From contig JARGXX010000115.1 in assembly GCA_030374765.1 (NCBI GenBank), positions 992,001 to 1,056,000 on the forward strand: 64,000 nt of DNA, given 5' to 3'. The notes below the pieces were generated by a model. That model saw only the letters and a list, made by a program, of their open reading frames with translations. It was not told the DNA's origin and searched no databases. The position numbers and the translations under genes were made by a program. The stretch's first letter is position 1; each line of letters begins with the position of its first letter. Shown here one piece after another: positions 40,163 through 51,586 of this stretch. Origin of the DNA: Agarophyton chilense (taxonomy: Eukaryota > Rhodophyta > Florideophyceae > Gracilariales > Gracilariaceae).

Positions 40163-40494
40163 CCGGAGCTTCCGGTAGAATGTAGGGCGGCGCCACTAGG
40201 GCGCACTTGCCAGTAGTGAGAAATAAAAGAAGAGGGTCGCCTTTCCGACGCCCTTTCCCAAGTCCACTTCTTTCTTTCCGGGGTACCGGCCTTCAACCGG
40301 GGTTCCGGCGTTGCAGGGAACCAGCCTAGCTGGGAGTTCTGTGTTTAACGGTGGGCGCTTCGCGCGCGGACCAGGTAAGTGGCACGACCACCAACGACGT
40401 TGGGATAGCGTGAGCGGTTGCTTCCTTCCCCGCGTTGGGGCATGGACGGAGATGGCGCGTGGCGCCATCAGCCATTCCATTCCGTGTTCACGGT
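40163..40494. other. E5 spacer between aORF and pol
   Basis: This convergent spacer of about 330 bases has a plus-strand AATAAA at 40222-40227, a plausible poly(A) signal of the aORF. The rest holds GC-rich short inverted repeats (for example CCGGAGCTTCCGG near 40164) and no gene. Confidence 0.5.
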
Positions 40495-43400
40495 TTATCC
40501 CTCTTGGGCGTTTACCAGCGTGGCTGGGAGTGCGGTCCCCGCAAGGCGGTGGTATCGCATTACCGCGGAGCGTGGGAGGTGCTCGATGGGCTCCGGGGTG
40601 TCCCACTCCGGCCCGTATCCGTACCAGCGGGTCCGGTACTGGAGTTCCCCGTGCTCATAGTAGCTATGTCCGACGATTTGGTCGAGAACGTACTCCTGCA
40701 CGTAAACTTGCCGGCCTTGCCGGGTGGTGGTGGCCCGAGCTTCAGCGCCGCGTGGTGCTGGGCTCGTCGTCGCCTGTTCCGGGTCACCCGGTTTGTCATT
40801 CCGCTCTGCGGTTGTTGCCAGGTTGCCGGGGCTGCCGTACTGCTTCGCGGAAGTTGCCGGCGAGGCCGGGTTGTGTTTCCGCTGGGCGGTAGGGGCTTCC
40901 CTGAAGTCCGCTCTTACCGCGAGTTTGCGGGGGTCCTTCCGTCTTGGTGACGGTTCGCCAGAGGCCTCCGCTTGATTTGCGGCATGCGGCGTTCCCATTG
41001 GTGGGCAGTTTCCGCTGTGCGGTGCGCCGTGGGCGGTGAGTGGTTCACCGTCCCGGCGATCCGCCTCCGCGGGGTGGCTGTCAGCCAATGACCGGGATGC
41101 CGGGTGCCCATTGGTCCGATCTCCCGCCCGGGTCACGTGACCTTGAGGACGGGTGGTCGGACCGTCGCAGACGGTTAGCTCCGATTGTTCGGAAAGGGAG
41201 GCGGTTTTCGACTTGTCGTCGCGCCCCTTTTCCCCCATGGGGTTCGTACCGTTCTCAAAGGAGTGGTTCGCTAGACCTGCTTGCGCAGCGCCCGCCGGAG
41301 TTCCGGTATCGACCGAAACGCTCGGTGTGCGACCGTGAATGTGCGTGGAGCCCTCAGTTGCTTCCACGCGATGCGGAGCGTCCGTAGGGACTCGCTTCCC
41401 GGCTTCGGGTCTTCGAGCGCCTTGGTTCCCCTTGCGGGGTTGCGTGGCGGTCGGGTTGACCGCTGCGTCCCGCGGGAGCGGATTGACGTCCGGCGACGAT
41501 GCCGGTTGCCCGCTCGGGGGCCTTGCCCGGGGTGTCCGGTTAAACTTCCGTTGTGACGGCGATGCTTCCGCGATTGAGCGAGTCCCCTCCCCCTCCTTAG
41601 ACGGAGCGACGGGTGATGGTGGGCTAACCGCATGGCGGGTACAGATACCGCTGCGCGGCGCCCGTAAGTGTAGCTGGCCGCGAGGGCCAGATGTTTCCGG
41701 CATTGTCGGTGGTTCCGATAAAGTCGGTATATCGGAGAGACCCCATGAGGGGTGCGGTACCACGGCGGGGGGTGGTGCCAGGTATCCGAGGCCGTTTCGA
41801 CGGGGGCTGAGGCTGATGCGTTTTCCGCCTGCGGCGGTGGGGCGGCTACGATGCGGTCTTGTGAAAGACGTTCGTGGTCGCCGTTCTTGTCCACCACAAC
41901 GGTGCCGGGGAGGGAGGACACGACCCGGAACGGACCTTCAGCGACAGGCGAGAGCTTGTGACGCTTGTCAGTCCGGGGGTTGTAGTACTTCCGGCGAACG
42001 AACACGTAGGTTCCCGGCTTGGGCGGTGCCGGTAGTGGTCCGTGTAAGCGGTTATCAAAATCCCTCGTGTAGGCAGCCTGGGCACGTTCCATGGACTTCC
42101 GGGCGACAGGTACGAGCTTGGTAAGCCAGTTCTTCCACTTGAGGCGGTATTGACCCACGGATGGGAAAGAGTTGACCCTGTGTTGGGGTTCGACGGCCAC
42201 TGGCGGGGGGTGTCCTGGAGAGCACAAGCTCGAAGGGAGTCAGACCGGTTGTCCGGTGAACCTGCGTGTTGTAGGCGTAGATGATAGCATCAGAATAAAT
42301 GTCCCACGTCATTGGGTGATCGGATACGTAGGAGCATAGCGACGCGAGTAGGGTGCGGTTGAAGCGTTCCACCTGCCCGTTTGTTTGCGGGTGGTAGGTG
42401 GTAGTAAACAGGTTCTTGACGTCGAGGATGCGGCAGACGTCCTGAAAGAACTTAGAGGCGAACTGCTTACCGTTATCGGATAGAACCTCTATCTGAGGGC
42501 CATAAACGAACGCCCAGTGCGTAACGAAGGCGTTCGCAACCGTGAAAGCGGTGATCTTCCGTAAAGGTACGGTGTGCATCAGCTTCGAAAAGCGGTCAGT
42601 GATAACCAAGAGGAACTTGTTTCCCTTGCGCGTCTTGAGTAGAGGCCCGAGAATGTCGATTGCGACAAACTAGAGGGGCGCCCTTGCGGGGAAAAGCTTC
42701 ATCCGTTTGGAGTGCTTCCGGAGTTTCACCCGGTTCTTTGCGCATTGGGTGCAGAACTGCACCGTAGCGTAGCAATCAACCGCCATAGCGGGCCAATAAA
42801 AGTCCCTTCGCAGGGTTAGATAAAGTTTTCTCCCACCGGAGTGTCCCCCGAGGGTCGGGTAGTGTGAGAGGTGGAGCACCCTGGTTTGCAGGGTGTGGGG
42901 GACCACGATCTGGGATCGGTGGTCCACCGTCCGGACGAGGTAACAGATGTCGTTTACCTCGAACGGGAGGTCCTCTCCACCGTTTAGGCGGGCCCGTATG
43001 CGCGTGCAGAACGGGTCGCCGAAATGTTCTCGGATCATCTCCTCGGTGGAGATGGGTACAAAGGTCCCGGTACGAGTGTTTCATTCTCGCGCGCTGCGAA
43101 TAGCTCATCCATTTCCATGGTGTCTTCCCCGGTTTCGGGCCAGTCCGACTCCGTCGGTGTTTCCCCTTCCAAGGTAAAGCACGGGATCTCGTCGACCTCG
43201 GGTCGGCAAGTGCTTCACCTGTCGTAGGTAATCGAGAGAGGGCCTCTGCTTGGGTGTTCTGGACACCCTTTTTGTAGACGACCTCGAAGTCGAATTCTGC
43301 TGAGCGGAGGCGCCACCGCATTAAGCGGCCAGAAGGATCTGCGATGCTCAGCAGCCACCTCAACGAGGCATGGTCCGTGTATACGGTGAAATGAACGCCC

Positions 43401-45631
43401 ATGAGGTATGGGCGCAGAGTGGATAGCGCCCAGACCACTGCGAGGCACTCCTTCTCGGAGACCGAGTAGTTGCGCTCGTGGACGTTCAGCGTGCGGGACC
43501 AATAGCCAATTGGTTTGCGTTCCCCCTCGGGGGTAGTTTGGAACAGTGCTCAGCCCAACTGGTGTTCACTGGCGTCGGTGTCGATGGAGTGGGGAAGCCC
43601 AGGTTTGGGCAAGGATAGGATGGGAGCTGTCGTAACTGCCTTAATCAAGGAGCGAAAAGATTCCGACTGATCGGTGGTAAATGGCGCAAGCTTCGGTGGC
43701 TGGCCCTTCCGCAGTAGCGCGTTTAGCGGAGCGGCGATATCCGAGAAACTCGGTATAAACCGTCGATAGACGTTGACCAGACCTAAAAAGGATCGGAGCT
43801 CCTTTTGAGTACGGGGCTCCTTCGCCTCGCAGAGGGACTTGATACGAACTTGTTCGATCATTAACCGTCCTGGACGGATGACGTGCCCGAGATACTTCAC
43901 CGTGTCGGTGAAGAACTCGCACTTCCTCAACTTGAGGGTTATTCCTGCGTCTCGCAGTACGGTCATCACGTCCCGCACGTGGGTCAGGTGATCGTCCAGG
44001 TTTCCGGAAAAGACAATGATGTCGTTCAAGTAGACAACGCACGTGCGCCACTTGAAACGCGACATCAGTAGGTCTATTGCCCTTTGAAAGGTGGCCGGTG
44101 CATTGGTTAAACCAAACGGCATCCGCTTGAAGCGGTAGGAACCCGAGTGGAAAACAAACGCGGTTTTGTCTCGGTCCTCTTCCCGGACTGAGACTTGCCA
44201 GTAGCCCCAGTTAGCATCCAGAGCCGTAAACACGGTAGCGTCCCCGAGCGAGCCTATACACTTGTCCATGCGCGGAATCGGGTAGGTGTCCCTCACGGTG
44301 ACGGCATTGAGGCGGCGGTAGTCAACGCAAAACCGCCACGTGACGTCAGCCTTGAGGGCCAGCACCACCGGTGAAGCCCAAGGAGATTGGGCGGGCTCGA
44401 TGACTCCAGCACGGAGCATCTTGTCCACCTGAAATTCTTCCTCCTCCCGAGCTTTCGGTCCCGCCCTGTAAGGGGGTTGTGCAACCGGACGTGCGTCCGG
44501 TAGCAAGTCTATCCGATGTTCGGTTGTATTGATCTCACCCAGTGAGCCGTCCCACATTGTGGTAAACTCGCGTAGCATTCCGCGTAAGCGGTCCCGGTTT
44601 GAGACCGGTACATGACTCAGGTCCAGGTCCTCGAGGGCCTTGATCGGGTCTATCTTATCGTAGCTCGTAGGCTGTGCCCTGGTGTCAGGTGTGGGAACCG
44701 ACGAGGTCGGAAGTGCATCCGTCTTGACGGTTTTATCGAGCGCCAACTGCTGTGCCTCCCCGGAGGTTTCTGCACCGGATACCGGGAGACCATCCTCGGT
44801 AGAGGGAGTTATTCCGAGTACTTCGGCAGCCGTCACCTTTGTAGGGAGCATCGCGAGCGGGTGCGGCGTCACAGACCCAATGACTTGGTTCTTTGCCAGC
44901 GTCTGGGGAGCCTTTCCCAGATTGGCAACCAACACCCTGAAAGGGGAATTTGGCGTGACTTGCACGATTCCGTTCGCAACGGTTAACTGAAATTTCTCGT
45001 ACAACGAGGGCAAGGTCTGAACAACCCGAAGACCGTGTTGACAGGAATTGACTGAAACCATAACCTGGCTCTCCGGAGGTATGGTGACTGACGAGGCAAC
45101 GCGTAGCTTCGTAGAATCCCGGTTCGCCGGGGTGGGTTCCTGCGCAGCAGGTAGAGGAACGTGTTTCTTCGATGCCCGTTTCAGCGGTTGACGAACAATG
45201 GGAACGGTCGATCCGTCCTCAAGTTCCACCTGCTTAAGGCGTGGGCGGATGGCGTCGACAAACCTGTCGCAGTAGTCACATCCCAGTATAACTGGCGCGG
45301 CCAGCGAGCGGCACACAATAAAAGTTAGTTTAACCACCATCCGCTCTAGCCTGACGACCAGGTCGATCACACCAGCCGTTTTCAACGGGTTTTTATTGGC
45401 GTCTGAGACGTCGGTTACCGTTTCAGAACGGATGAGTGACCGCAATGGCGGGGGTAAAACCGATTCCACAATAAAGTTCGGCCCAGCACCTGTATCCAGG
45501 ACAGTGAGATATCTCACCATAAACTGCGTGTGCAGACAAAGGTCAGCGTAAACCTTGTAGTTACGCTTGGCCATTACCAAGACTCTATCCGGGATCCGGT
45601 TATTTCTAATCCGTATCCACGGTCGACGCAA
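40495..45631 (-). pseudogene. E5 pol: protease, RT, RNase H, integrase, linker, chromodomain
   Basis: The protease is at about 45200-45520 (LTVLDTGAGPNFIVES, VILGCDYCDRFVDA). RT is at about 43950-44480 ([37 protein letters not shown]). RNase H is at about 43210-43640 (YTDHASLRWLL). The integrase zinc domain is at about 42700-42890 (LSHYPTLGGHSGGRKLYLTL, CTQC) and the core at about 42240-42610 (TTYHPQTNGQVERFN). The GPY/F module is at about 41880-42100. A linker rich in Pro, Arg and Ser leads to a chromodomain at about 40500-40720 (WYGYGPEWDTPEPIEHLP). It is broken in several places. Confidence 0.88.
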
Positions 45632-45765
45632 AACACCGAGGTGTTAAGAGTCCGCGTCTGCGGTGTCCTTCCTTGTCAGGATTTTCACCGGGGAGCGAGG
45701 CATCGGCGCCTCGGGCGTCGTCAGCCTCAACTCTGAGGACGCCTCTTCCGAAAGGGAGACTCCCT

Positions 45766-47874
45766 CTATTCTTTTCCCTGTACAGGGTCCTGGTCGGGCG
45801 AAGGCCCGACTTCCTCGGCAACGAGTGCATGATTACGTTGCACGGTAGCTACCGCAGGAGCGGGTTGAGATCCACCAGCGTGGTTTGGGGCTGGTGCGGC
45901 GCGTGCCGGCTGAGCCGGTTTGTATCGAGAATTCGGAGTGTGAGCCAATGCGTTGGGGAAGTCCGTCTTCGCGCGGAGATATGACGTGAGTGGCACGGAG
46001 CCCTTCTCCTGTAGGGAGAGGGCTTCGTAAATATCCACCACTCGCGCCATATCGCGTAGCGATAAAAGGCATTGCGGGGAGGTGTGCCTGCGCTCGTAGC
46101 ACAATTGGCACACCAACGTCACTCCCGCGTTTCGCAGTACGGCATTCCGAGCATCGGTGTATCTTCCGGGTTCCCGGTTTCCAACCCATCCAGGGCGCTG
46201 ACTTCGTGTCATTCCGTTCGAGTATGGCATACGGGGGGCTGGAGTGCGGCGGTCATTAAGATAAAAGACCTGCCCGTTCTCCGTGTCCCTTGCGGTTGAG
46301 TCAACCGAGCCATCCGTCGTAGACGGTAATTCCGTTGTCGGAATAGATAAACCATCGTGATGGATGACATTCATATTGTCCTAACCCTGTTTGGGGATGC
46401 CATCCGTCGCAAATGACGGTGAAGAAGAGTCCGACTCAAGCAGAATGCCTTAGCGGCCTTCGACCGGGTTCCCGGATTGCGTGCACGTAGTGCATCTCCC
46501 TCTACGCGGGCAAACTGTACGAGTTCAAGGTAGGTCACCTTCGGCTCTTGTTCCCTGTAACGGGCGACAAGAGTCTTGATGGCTGGATCCAAGCCATCAA
46601 TGAACATCGTACAGCGTTCCCCAGCGGGGTATACATTACCACAACGGTGGAAAGCCTTATTCAGGCGTACCGAGTAATCGGTCTCGAGCTCGCCGGAGCG
46701 TTGTCGAGTGTCTCGAAAAGCGAGTATCGCCGCTTGTATCGCGGAGTTGGTTGCGTAGGAACGCAGGAGGTACTGCACGGCCTCGGGCCAGCAGGTCACA
46801 CCTCCTTCGGAGGCTCGCGACGAACCCCGAACCGACAAAAACTGATCTTCAGCGACAACCCTTAGAAAGCGGGGTAGCGCCACGTAGGCTTGTCCTTCGT
46901 TCATTCCGAGTATATCGGCTTCCACTACAAAGCGGTGTAGGAAATCCAAGACCAGAATTGGATCATCTCCAGTAAACGACTGGTTACGAAGTGAAAGCTG
47001 CATCCGCTTGATGCAGTCTTTCACTTTACCCGTGTCACGCGGTGTCCGACCTAAAGAGGAATCTTCTAGCCGGTAATACCAGTAGGACAGGAGTGTCCTG
47101 TGCAGAGGGTTGGTGGGCTTCAAGGGTTTGAGGCCCGGAAGTCGCCGACTCTTGGGGCGCAACCGGATGGCCTCGTAGGTGGCAGAGGACCGCTTTGGGC
47201 GGGAAGAGCGCCCATAACGATCCTGGGTCATCGCTCACCGACGAATCGGAACTCTCCGAGTCACTCGGTTTACCGTCCGACTCAGATGATGAGTCGGACG
47301 GGTGTCCGTGCTTACAGTTAGAATCCCGGTTCTTCCGGCTCTTCCGGTTCCGCGACTGGGTCTCTCGATGAGAGACAACCGGTCTAGCCGCGTTCGCGGG
47401 AGAGGTTAACGTCCTCTCGACCGACTCAAGTCGGCTTCGGAGACGCTCGAAGCGATTCTCCATACCTTCTACGAAGGAAGACGGAGCGCCAAAACACTCG
47501 AGTAGTGTATTGACGTCTGACCGCAATACGCGGATATCCTCGGCTAACTCACTTGGAGGGGGGTTAGCGAGGCTTCCTCGTAAAGAGGTGAACTCCCTCG
47601 AGAGGGTATTGTGAGCAGCCCGCAGGGAGCGGAGCTGCTCTTCCAAGCGTACAATCCGTGCTTGGTCGACCAACCGCGGAGGCGGAGAAACCACCGTTGC
47701 GACGGTCGTTAACCCGGAATCGGGCTGCGGGTTTTCAGTGCTGGTGACCGGTATCTCCCGGGAATGGGGTGTTGGAGCCAGGGCCTGTGGAACATCAGTG
47801 CCCCTGGCATCACCGCTTTGGCGGGAACGGCTGCGTGTTGCAGGAGGCTCCATGCTAGGTAGTTTCCTCGGCAT
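45766..47874 (-). pseudogene. E5 gag
   Basis: The likely start is at 47874 (MPRKLPSMEPPATRSRSRQS), chosen by similarity to MSRLPSEAEP in E3 and E6. Order: Pro/Thr-rich N-terminus, coiled coil (about 47400-47660, RIVRLEEQLRSLRAAHNTL), Ser/Asp-rich low-complexity stretch (about 47220-47310), retrotransposon gag domain (about 46480-47000, LSLRNQSFTGDDPILVLDFL) and CCHC knuckle (CQLCYERRHTSPQC, about 46070-46120). It is broken in about two places. Confidence 0.83.
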
Positions 47875-47976
47875 GGGCCACACCGTTTCGACGGAAGAAT
47901 AGAAAGCAAACCGGTGAGACCGGAGAAAACCCGTTAAACGGAAAACAAACTCAGAGGGGACACAAGCGGTCTTGAC

Positions 47977-47994
47977 TTCTAAGTCGGGAGACCA
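47977..47994 (-). promoter_or_regulatory. Primer-binding site of E5
   Basis: On the minus strand TGGTCTCCCGACTTAGAA lies three bases inside the 5' LTR and is identical to the E3 and E6 site, although their LTRs differ. Confidence 0.65.
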
Positions 47995-47997
47995 ATT

Positions 47998-48838
47998 TGT
48001 AGGACAATGCCCCCGAGGGGGAAAACCTACGAAGACGTCCGGATCTTCCTCTCACGAGGTAACCGGCGCGGTAGAGCCCTCCCAGGGATCGGCGCGCAAT
48101 GCCGGGTGCAAGCCGGAGCCGAACCGTCGCGACTGGCGCAGGGAGGCTGAAAGAAGCCGAGAATATCGGCCGAAGCGGTGCTTGCGTATCCTGTGAGGAG
48201 GCAAAACCCACGAGAGTGGCGAGCATGACAGGTGTCAGTGCGAGCCGAAAGAGCGGGAATTGCCCAATGAAGGGGAGGAAAAGGGAAGGAAAATGGGAAC
48301 GGAGGCAAGAGGGCGAGGTTGACCACGAGTCGCAAGAGGGGACTCGGGAATAGCCGGCACTGCCGGGTGTAGCAAACCGTATACACGGGCGGAACCACAA
48401 AAGTGAGAATAGATACCCAACACACGAAGGCTGCTTGAACGTTCAAGAGGGTTGGGAAGCCGTGCACTACGGGAAATCCCTCCGTCAGGAGTTGTATATC
48501 CGCGCAGGCGGTTCGACCCAGAGCCAAGATCTGGAAGACCAAGATCACCCTTGTTGGGCAGACTTTACTGGACCGGCGGCAGCGAGGCCGGCGGCCTAAG
48601 TACTGTAGTCACCGTAGAATAGAATAAATAAAGTCTATCCTAAATAGCTTAATATCCGTCTAACAAAAGGGGCCAATCTGGCGGCCACGTGTATGGCACC
48701 CGGTCCCGCCAGTGCATCACCGGCGTTCCGGCCATCTCCGTAATTACGGATTACTCCTACTCATAACGAGGTTGCACGCCGGAGGCTCCGGAAAAAACTT
48801 AAGTCCCCAAAAACCTCCCAGGAGGACGTTGCTCTTCA
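47998..48838 (-). repeat. LTR type 1 (5' LTR of E5)
   Basis: This 841-bp LTR has no full 24-bp CACGTG unit, only the flanking half motif. It is followed by target duplication gggca. Confidence 0.92.
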
Positions 48839-48843
48839 GGGCA

Positions 48844-49328
48844 ATCTCGCCCTGACACTCAGTAAACCTCCCCAACCAGGGTTCTTGGCTCTAAGTCTTT
48901 TTCCGCTTTCGCGAGTCTTCCACACTCTACGGAGGTGAAGCCGCGTTACTAACTGTAGACTTATCCACCCTGCGTCAACAGGAGACTCACCGCTCTTAGC
49001 GTGTATATCTTTCATACCCCTGCCGTGTTCTCGCCCCAGTATTGGGTTTGCTACATATTTCTTTTGGCTCTCGTGGCCCATGCCCCCGATCGCCCCCACT
49101 GGGTGGTCCCCCCTTTATCACTTGCCCACTCCCGTGGAATACAGCTCATACCTGGTCTGCTCCCTTCTAGCATCCCGCACCCTCCCCGCTTGGCGTGCCG
49201 GTGAACCCCGGCCTTACACCCCAACTTAGTCGTGTTCACTCCGGAGAGGCTCCGTCGCCGTGCTACCCTCCTTGGAGGAAGACTCGGACATCTTCGTGTG
49301 TTTCCGCCGCCCTTGGCGTTGCACTACA
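48844..49328 (+). repeat. LTR type 2, right part of E6 5' LTR
   Basis: These 485 bases continue LTR type 2 after E5 and end GCGTTGCACTACA at 49328. Together with 37164-37472 they make 794 bases, the same length as the other copies. Confidence 0.9.
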
Positions 49329-49331
49329 AAC

Positions 49332-49350
49332 TGGTCTCCCGACTTAGAAG
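49332..49350 (+). promoter_or_regulatory. Primer-binding site of E6
   Basis: TGGTCTCCCGACTTAGAAG lies three bases after the 5' LTR and would pair with a tRNA ending CGGGAGACCA (possibly tRNA-Tyr). Confidence 0.65.
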
Positions 49351-49488
49351 TGTAGGGGAACCTGGTTTGGTTGTTTTTCACATTGCTGTGCTGTCTTCTC
49401 TCGTCGAGATCTGCTTTCCATTTTCTTGGTTTGGACCCACTTAGTGGAAGCTTTTGTTGTCCTATTCTTAGTGGTCAACGCTACAACC

Positions 49489-51369
49489 ATGTCACGACTA
49501 CCGTCGGAAGCGGAACCCGCGATCACGCGGAGCCGTTCCGTCAATGACGTGGTGCCTGCGGACCCTGGAAGGGTTCCCCCGCCATTACCTCAAGCTGCTC
49601 CGAAAGGCAAGAGTAAGGGGTCGAACTCCTCCAAGAACAACAAGCTACCGCCTAAGGCGTCGAAGAATGGACCCAATTCTGGTGCTGGACCGGCCCCTGC
49701 CGTGGATGACCCGGCTCCTGCCGACGAAAAGGCCTAGAAAAACGAGTTCCACATCAACACCACCTCAAGTGTGAGGCAGCAGATCCGCGTAATGCGGGAA
49801 GCGCACAATGCCTTCGTGGAAGAGTTCGAAGCCCTGCGTTCCAGGTGTGATGGCTCTTCTATGAAGGAAGTGGTTGACGACCTCCGCTTGTTGCGGGCGG
49901 ACGTCAACACCCTGTTAGAATGTTTTGGTGGTCCCACCGCTTACGTGGAAGGTGTCGAGACCCGATTCAATCGTGTTAGCGCCCGTCTCCAGACGTCAGA
50001 GCAAACCATCTTGATGGAAGACGTCCCGGAGAAGCCGGTTGCTGTGTCGCACAAAGCGAAACACGAGAGGAAAAGGGACGATACCGGCCGTCGGCGTGGA
50101 AAGCGTGACAGCGATGACTCGGACTCGTCGAACTCCTCACGGTCGTCGCGTGGCTCTCACCATTCAAATGGGTCGGACTCGTCAGATTCGTCTTCTGACG
50201 ATGGCCATCGCTGGTGTTCATCCCGTTCTAAACGGTCGTCTGCCACCTAAGGTGTGATCCGCGCCCGCGAGAAGGGAAGGAAACACTCCGGGTTGAAGGA
50301 GCTGAAATGCACCAACCCCCTGTACAAGAAGTTGGTTTCTTACCGATACTACCGGCTAGGGAACTCCTCTTTGGATCGCACGCCCCGTGCCACGGGTAGA
50401 GTGAAGGATTGCATAAAGCGTATGCAACTGTCCCTCAGGAACCAGAGCTTTTCTGGAGAAGACCCCATTTTGGTGTTGGATTTCCTTGCGAGGTTCGTCG
50501 CCGAAGCGGATATTCTCGGTATGACCGAAGGACAGGCGTTCATTGCACTCCCGTACTTTATGAAAGGCCTCGCCGAAGATCAATACAACTCTGTAAGAGG
50601 TTCGTCTAGAGCCTCCGAAGGAGGGGTAACCTGCTGGCCAGAAGCAGTACAATACCTCTTGAGGTCCTACGCCACTAATCACGCGATTCAGTCGGCCATT
50701 CTCGCTCTTCGCAATACGCGCCAGAAGTCTGGAGAAACGGAAACCGAATTATCGGTGCGCCTGAACAAGGTTTTCCACCGTAGTGGGAACGTACACTCCG
50801 CCGGAGAGCGCTGCCCCATGTTCATCGATGGACGGGACCCCGCTATCCGAACACGCGTGGCCCGTTACCGGGAAGACCGAAGGAAGACCACGTATCTGGA
50901 GTTGGTCCAACACGCGCAAGTGGAAGGTGACGCTTTAAGAGCTCGTGCCCTCGGACACAGGTCGCGAACCGCCAAGGCGTTGGTGATGGAAACGAAGTCG
51001 CCATCCCTATCGCTGGTTGCGATTGAGCGCCCCCAACAGAAGTACGACAACGTACACTTCGCTCGAAACGATATCCATTCGGTCCCGACAACCCAACTAC
51101 CGTCTACGACGGACGACTCATATGACACGGCCCAGGATGGGCCCCTGCTGTACGCAGACTCTCCCAGTGTTCACGGACCTCGCATCCCGTATTCAAACGG
51201 TGCGCTCCGACAGAGTCGCCCTGGATGGAAGGATACCCGCCAAGCGGTGAAGTTCACGGATGCTCGCTCCGGTTTGAAGCCCTCACGCCCGGGACTCATA
51301 TGCCACGTATGCTACGAACACGGTCACATTTCACCGGACTGTATCCTCACCATGAGGGAAGTAGCCTGA
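49489..51369 (+). pseudogene. E6 gag
   Basis: The start at 49489 gives MSRLPSEAEPAITRSRSVND. Pro/Lys-rich sequence follows, then a coiled coil (about 49771-49980), a Ser/Asp-rich stretch (about 50110-50210), the gag domain (about 50400-50870; DPILVLDFLARFVAEADILG, GERCPMFIDGRDPAI) and a CCHC knuckle at 51301-51342 (CHVCYEHGHISPDC). It is nearly identical to E3 gag. It is broken in a few places, mostly shared with E3. Confidence 0.83.
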
Positions 51370-51586
51370 GGAATCGGTAATTATGAGGCGTTGACCCCAG
51401 TGGAAAAGCGGATTGTTCCGATGACGTCGTATCTTCGAGCGAAGATCGATTTTCCACAGAGTATTCCGGAGGCAAAACCGCGCAATGCGTTGCTTTACCC
51501 TGCCGAGCAGGCTCCCGACCACCGCCCCGTTCCTTCAAACCCCGCCGCTGGCGCCCCATTGCTAGTGGTTCAGGATCCGCCTTGGC

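Larger units (their letters stand above)
37473..48838 (-). mobile_element. E5: full-length gypsy chromovirus, LTR type 1, nested in E6
   Basis: This 11,366-bp minus-strand element has type 1 LTRs (866 and 841 bp; the difference is one 24-bp unit plus one base). The target duplication is gggcg at 37468-37472 and gggca at 48839-48843 (one substitution). It is the best complete example of the type 1 family: 5' LTR, primer site, gag, protease-RT-RNase H-integrase, linker, chromodomain, uninterrupted antisense gene, polypurine tract, 3' LTR. Gag-pol is broken in about seven places; the antisense gene looks whole. It is the last insertion in this nest. Confidence 0.92.
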
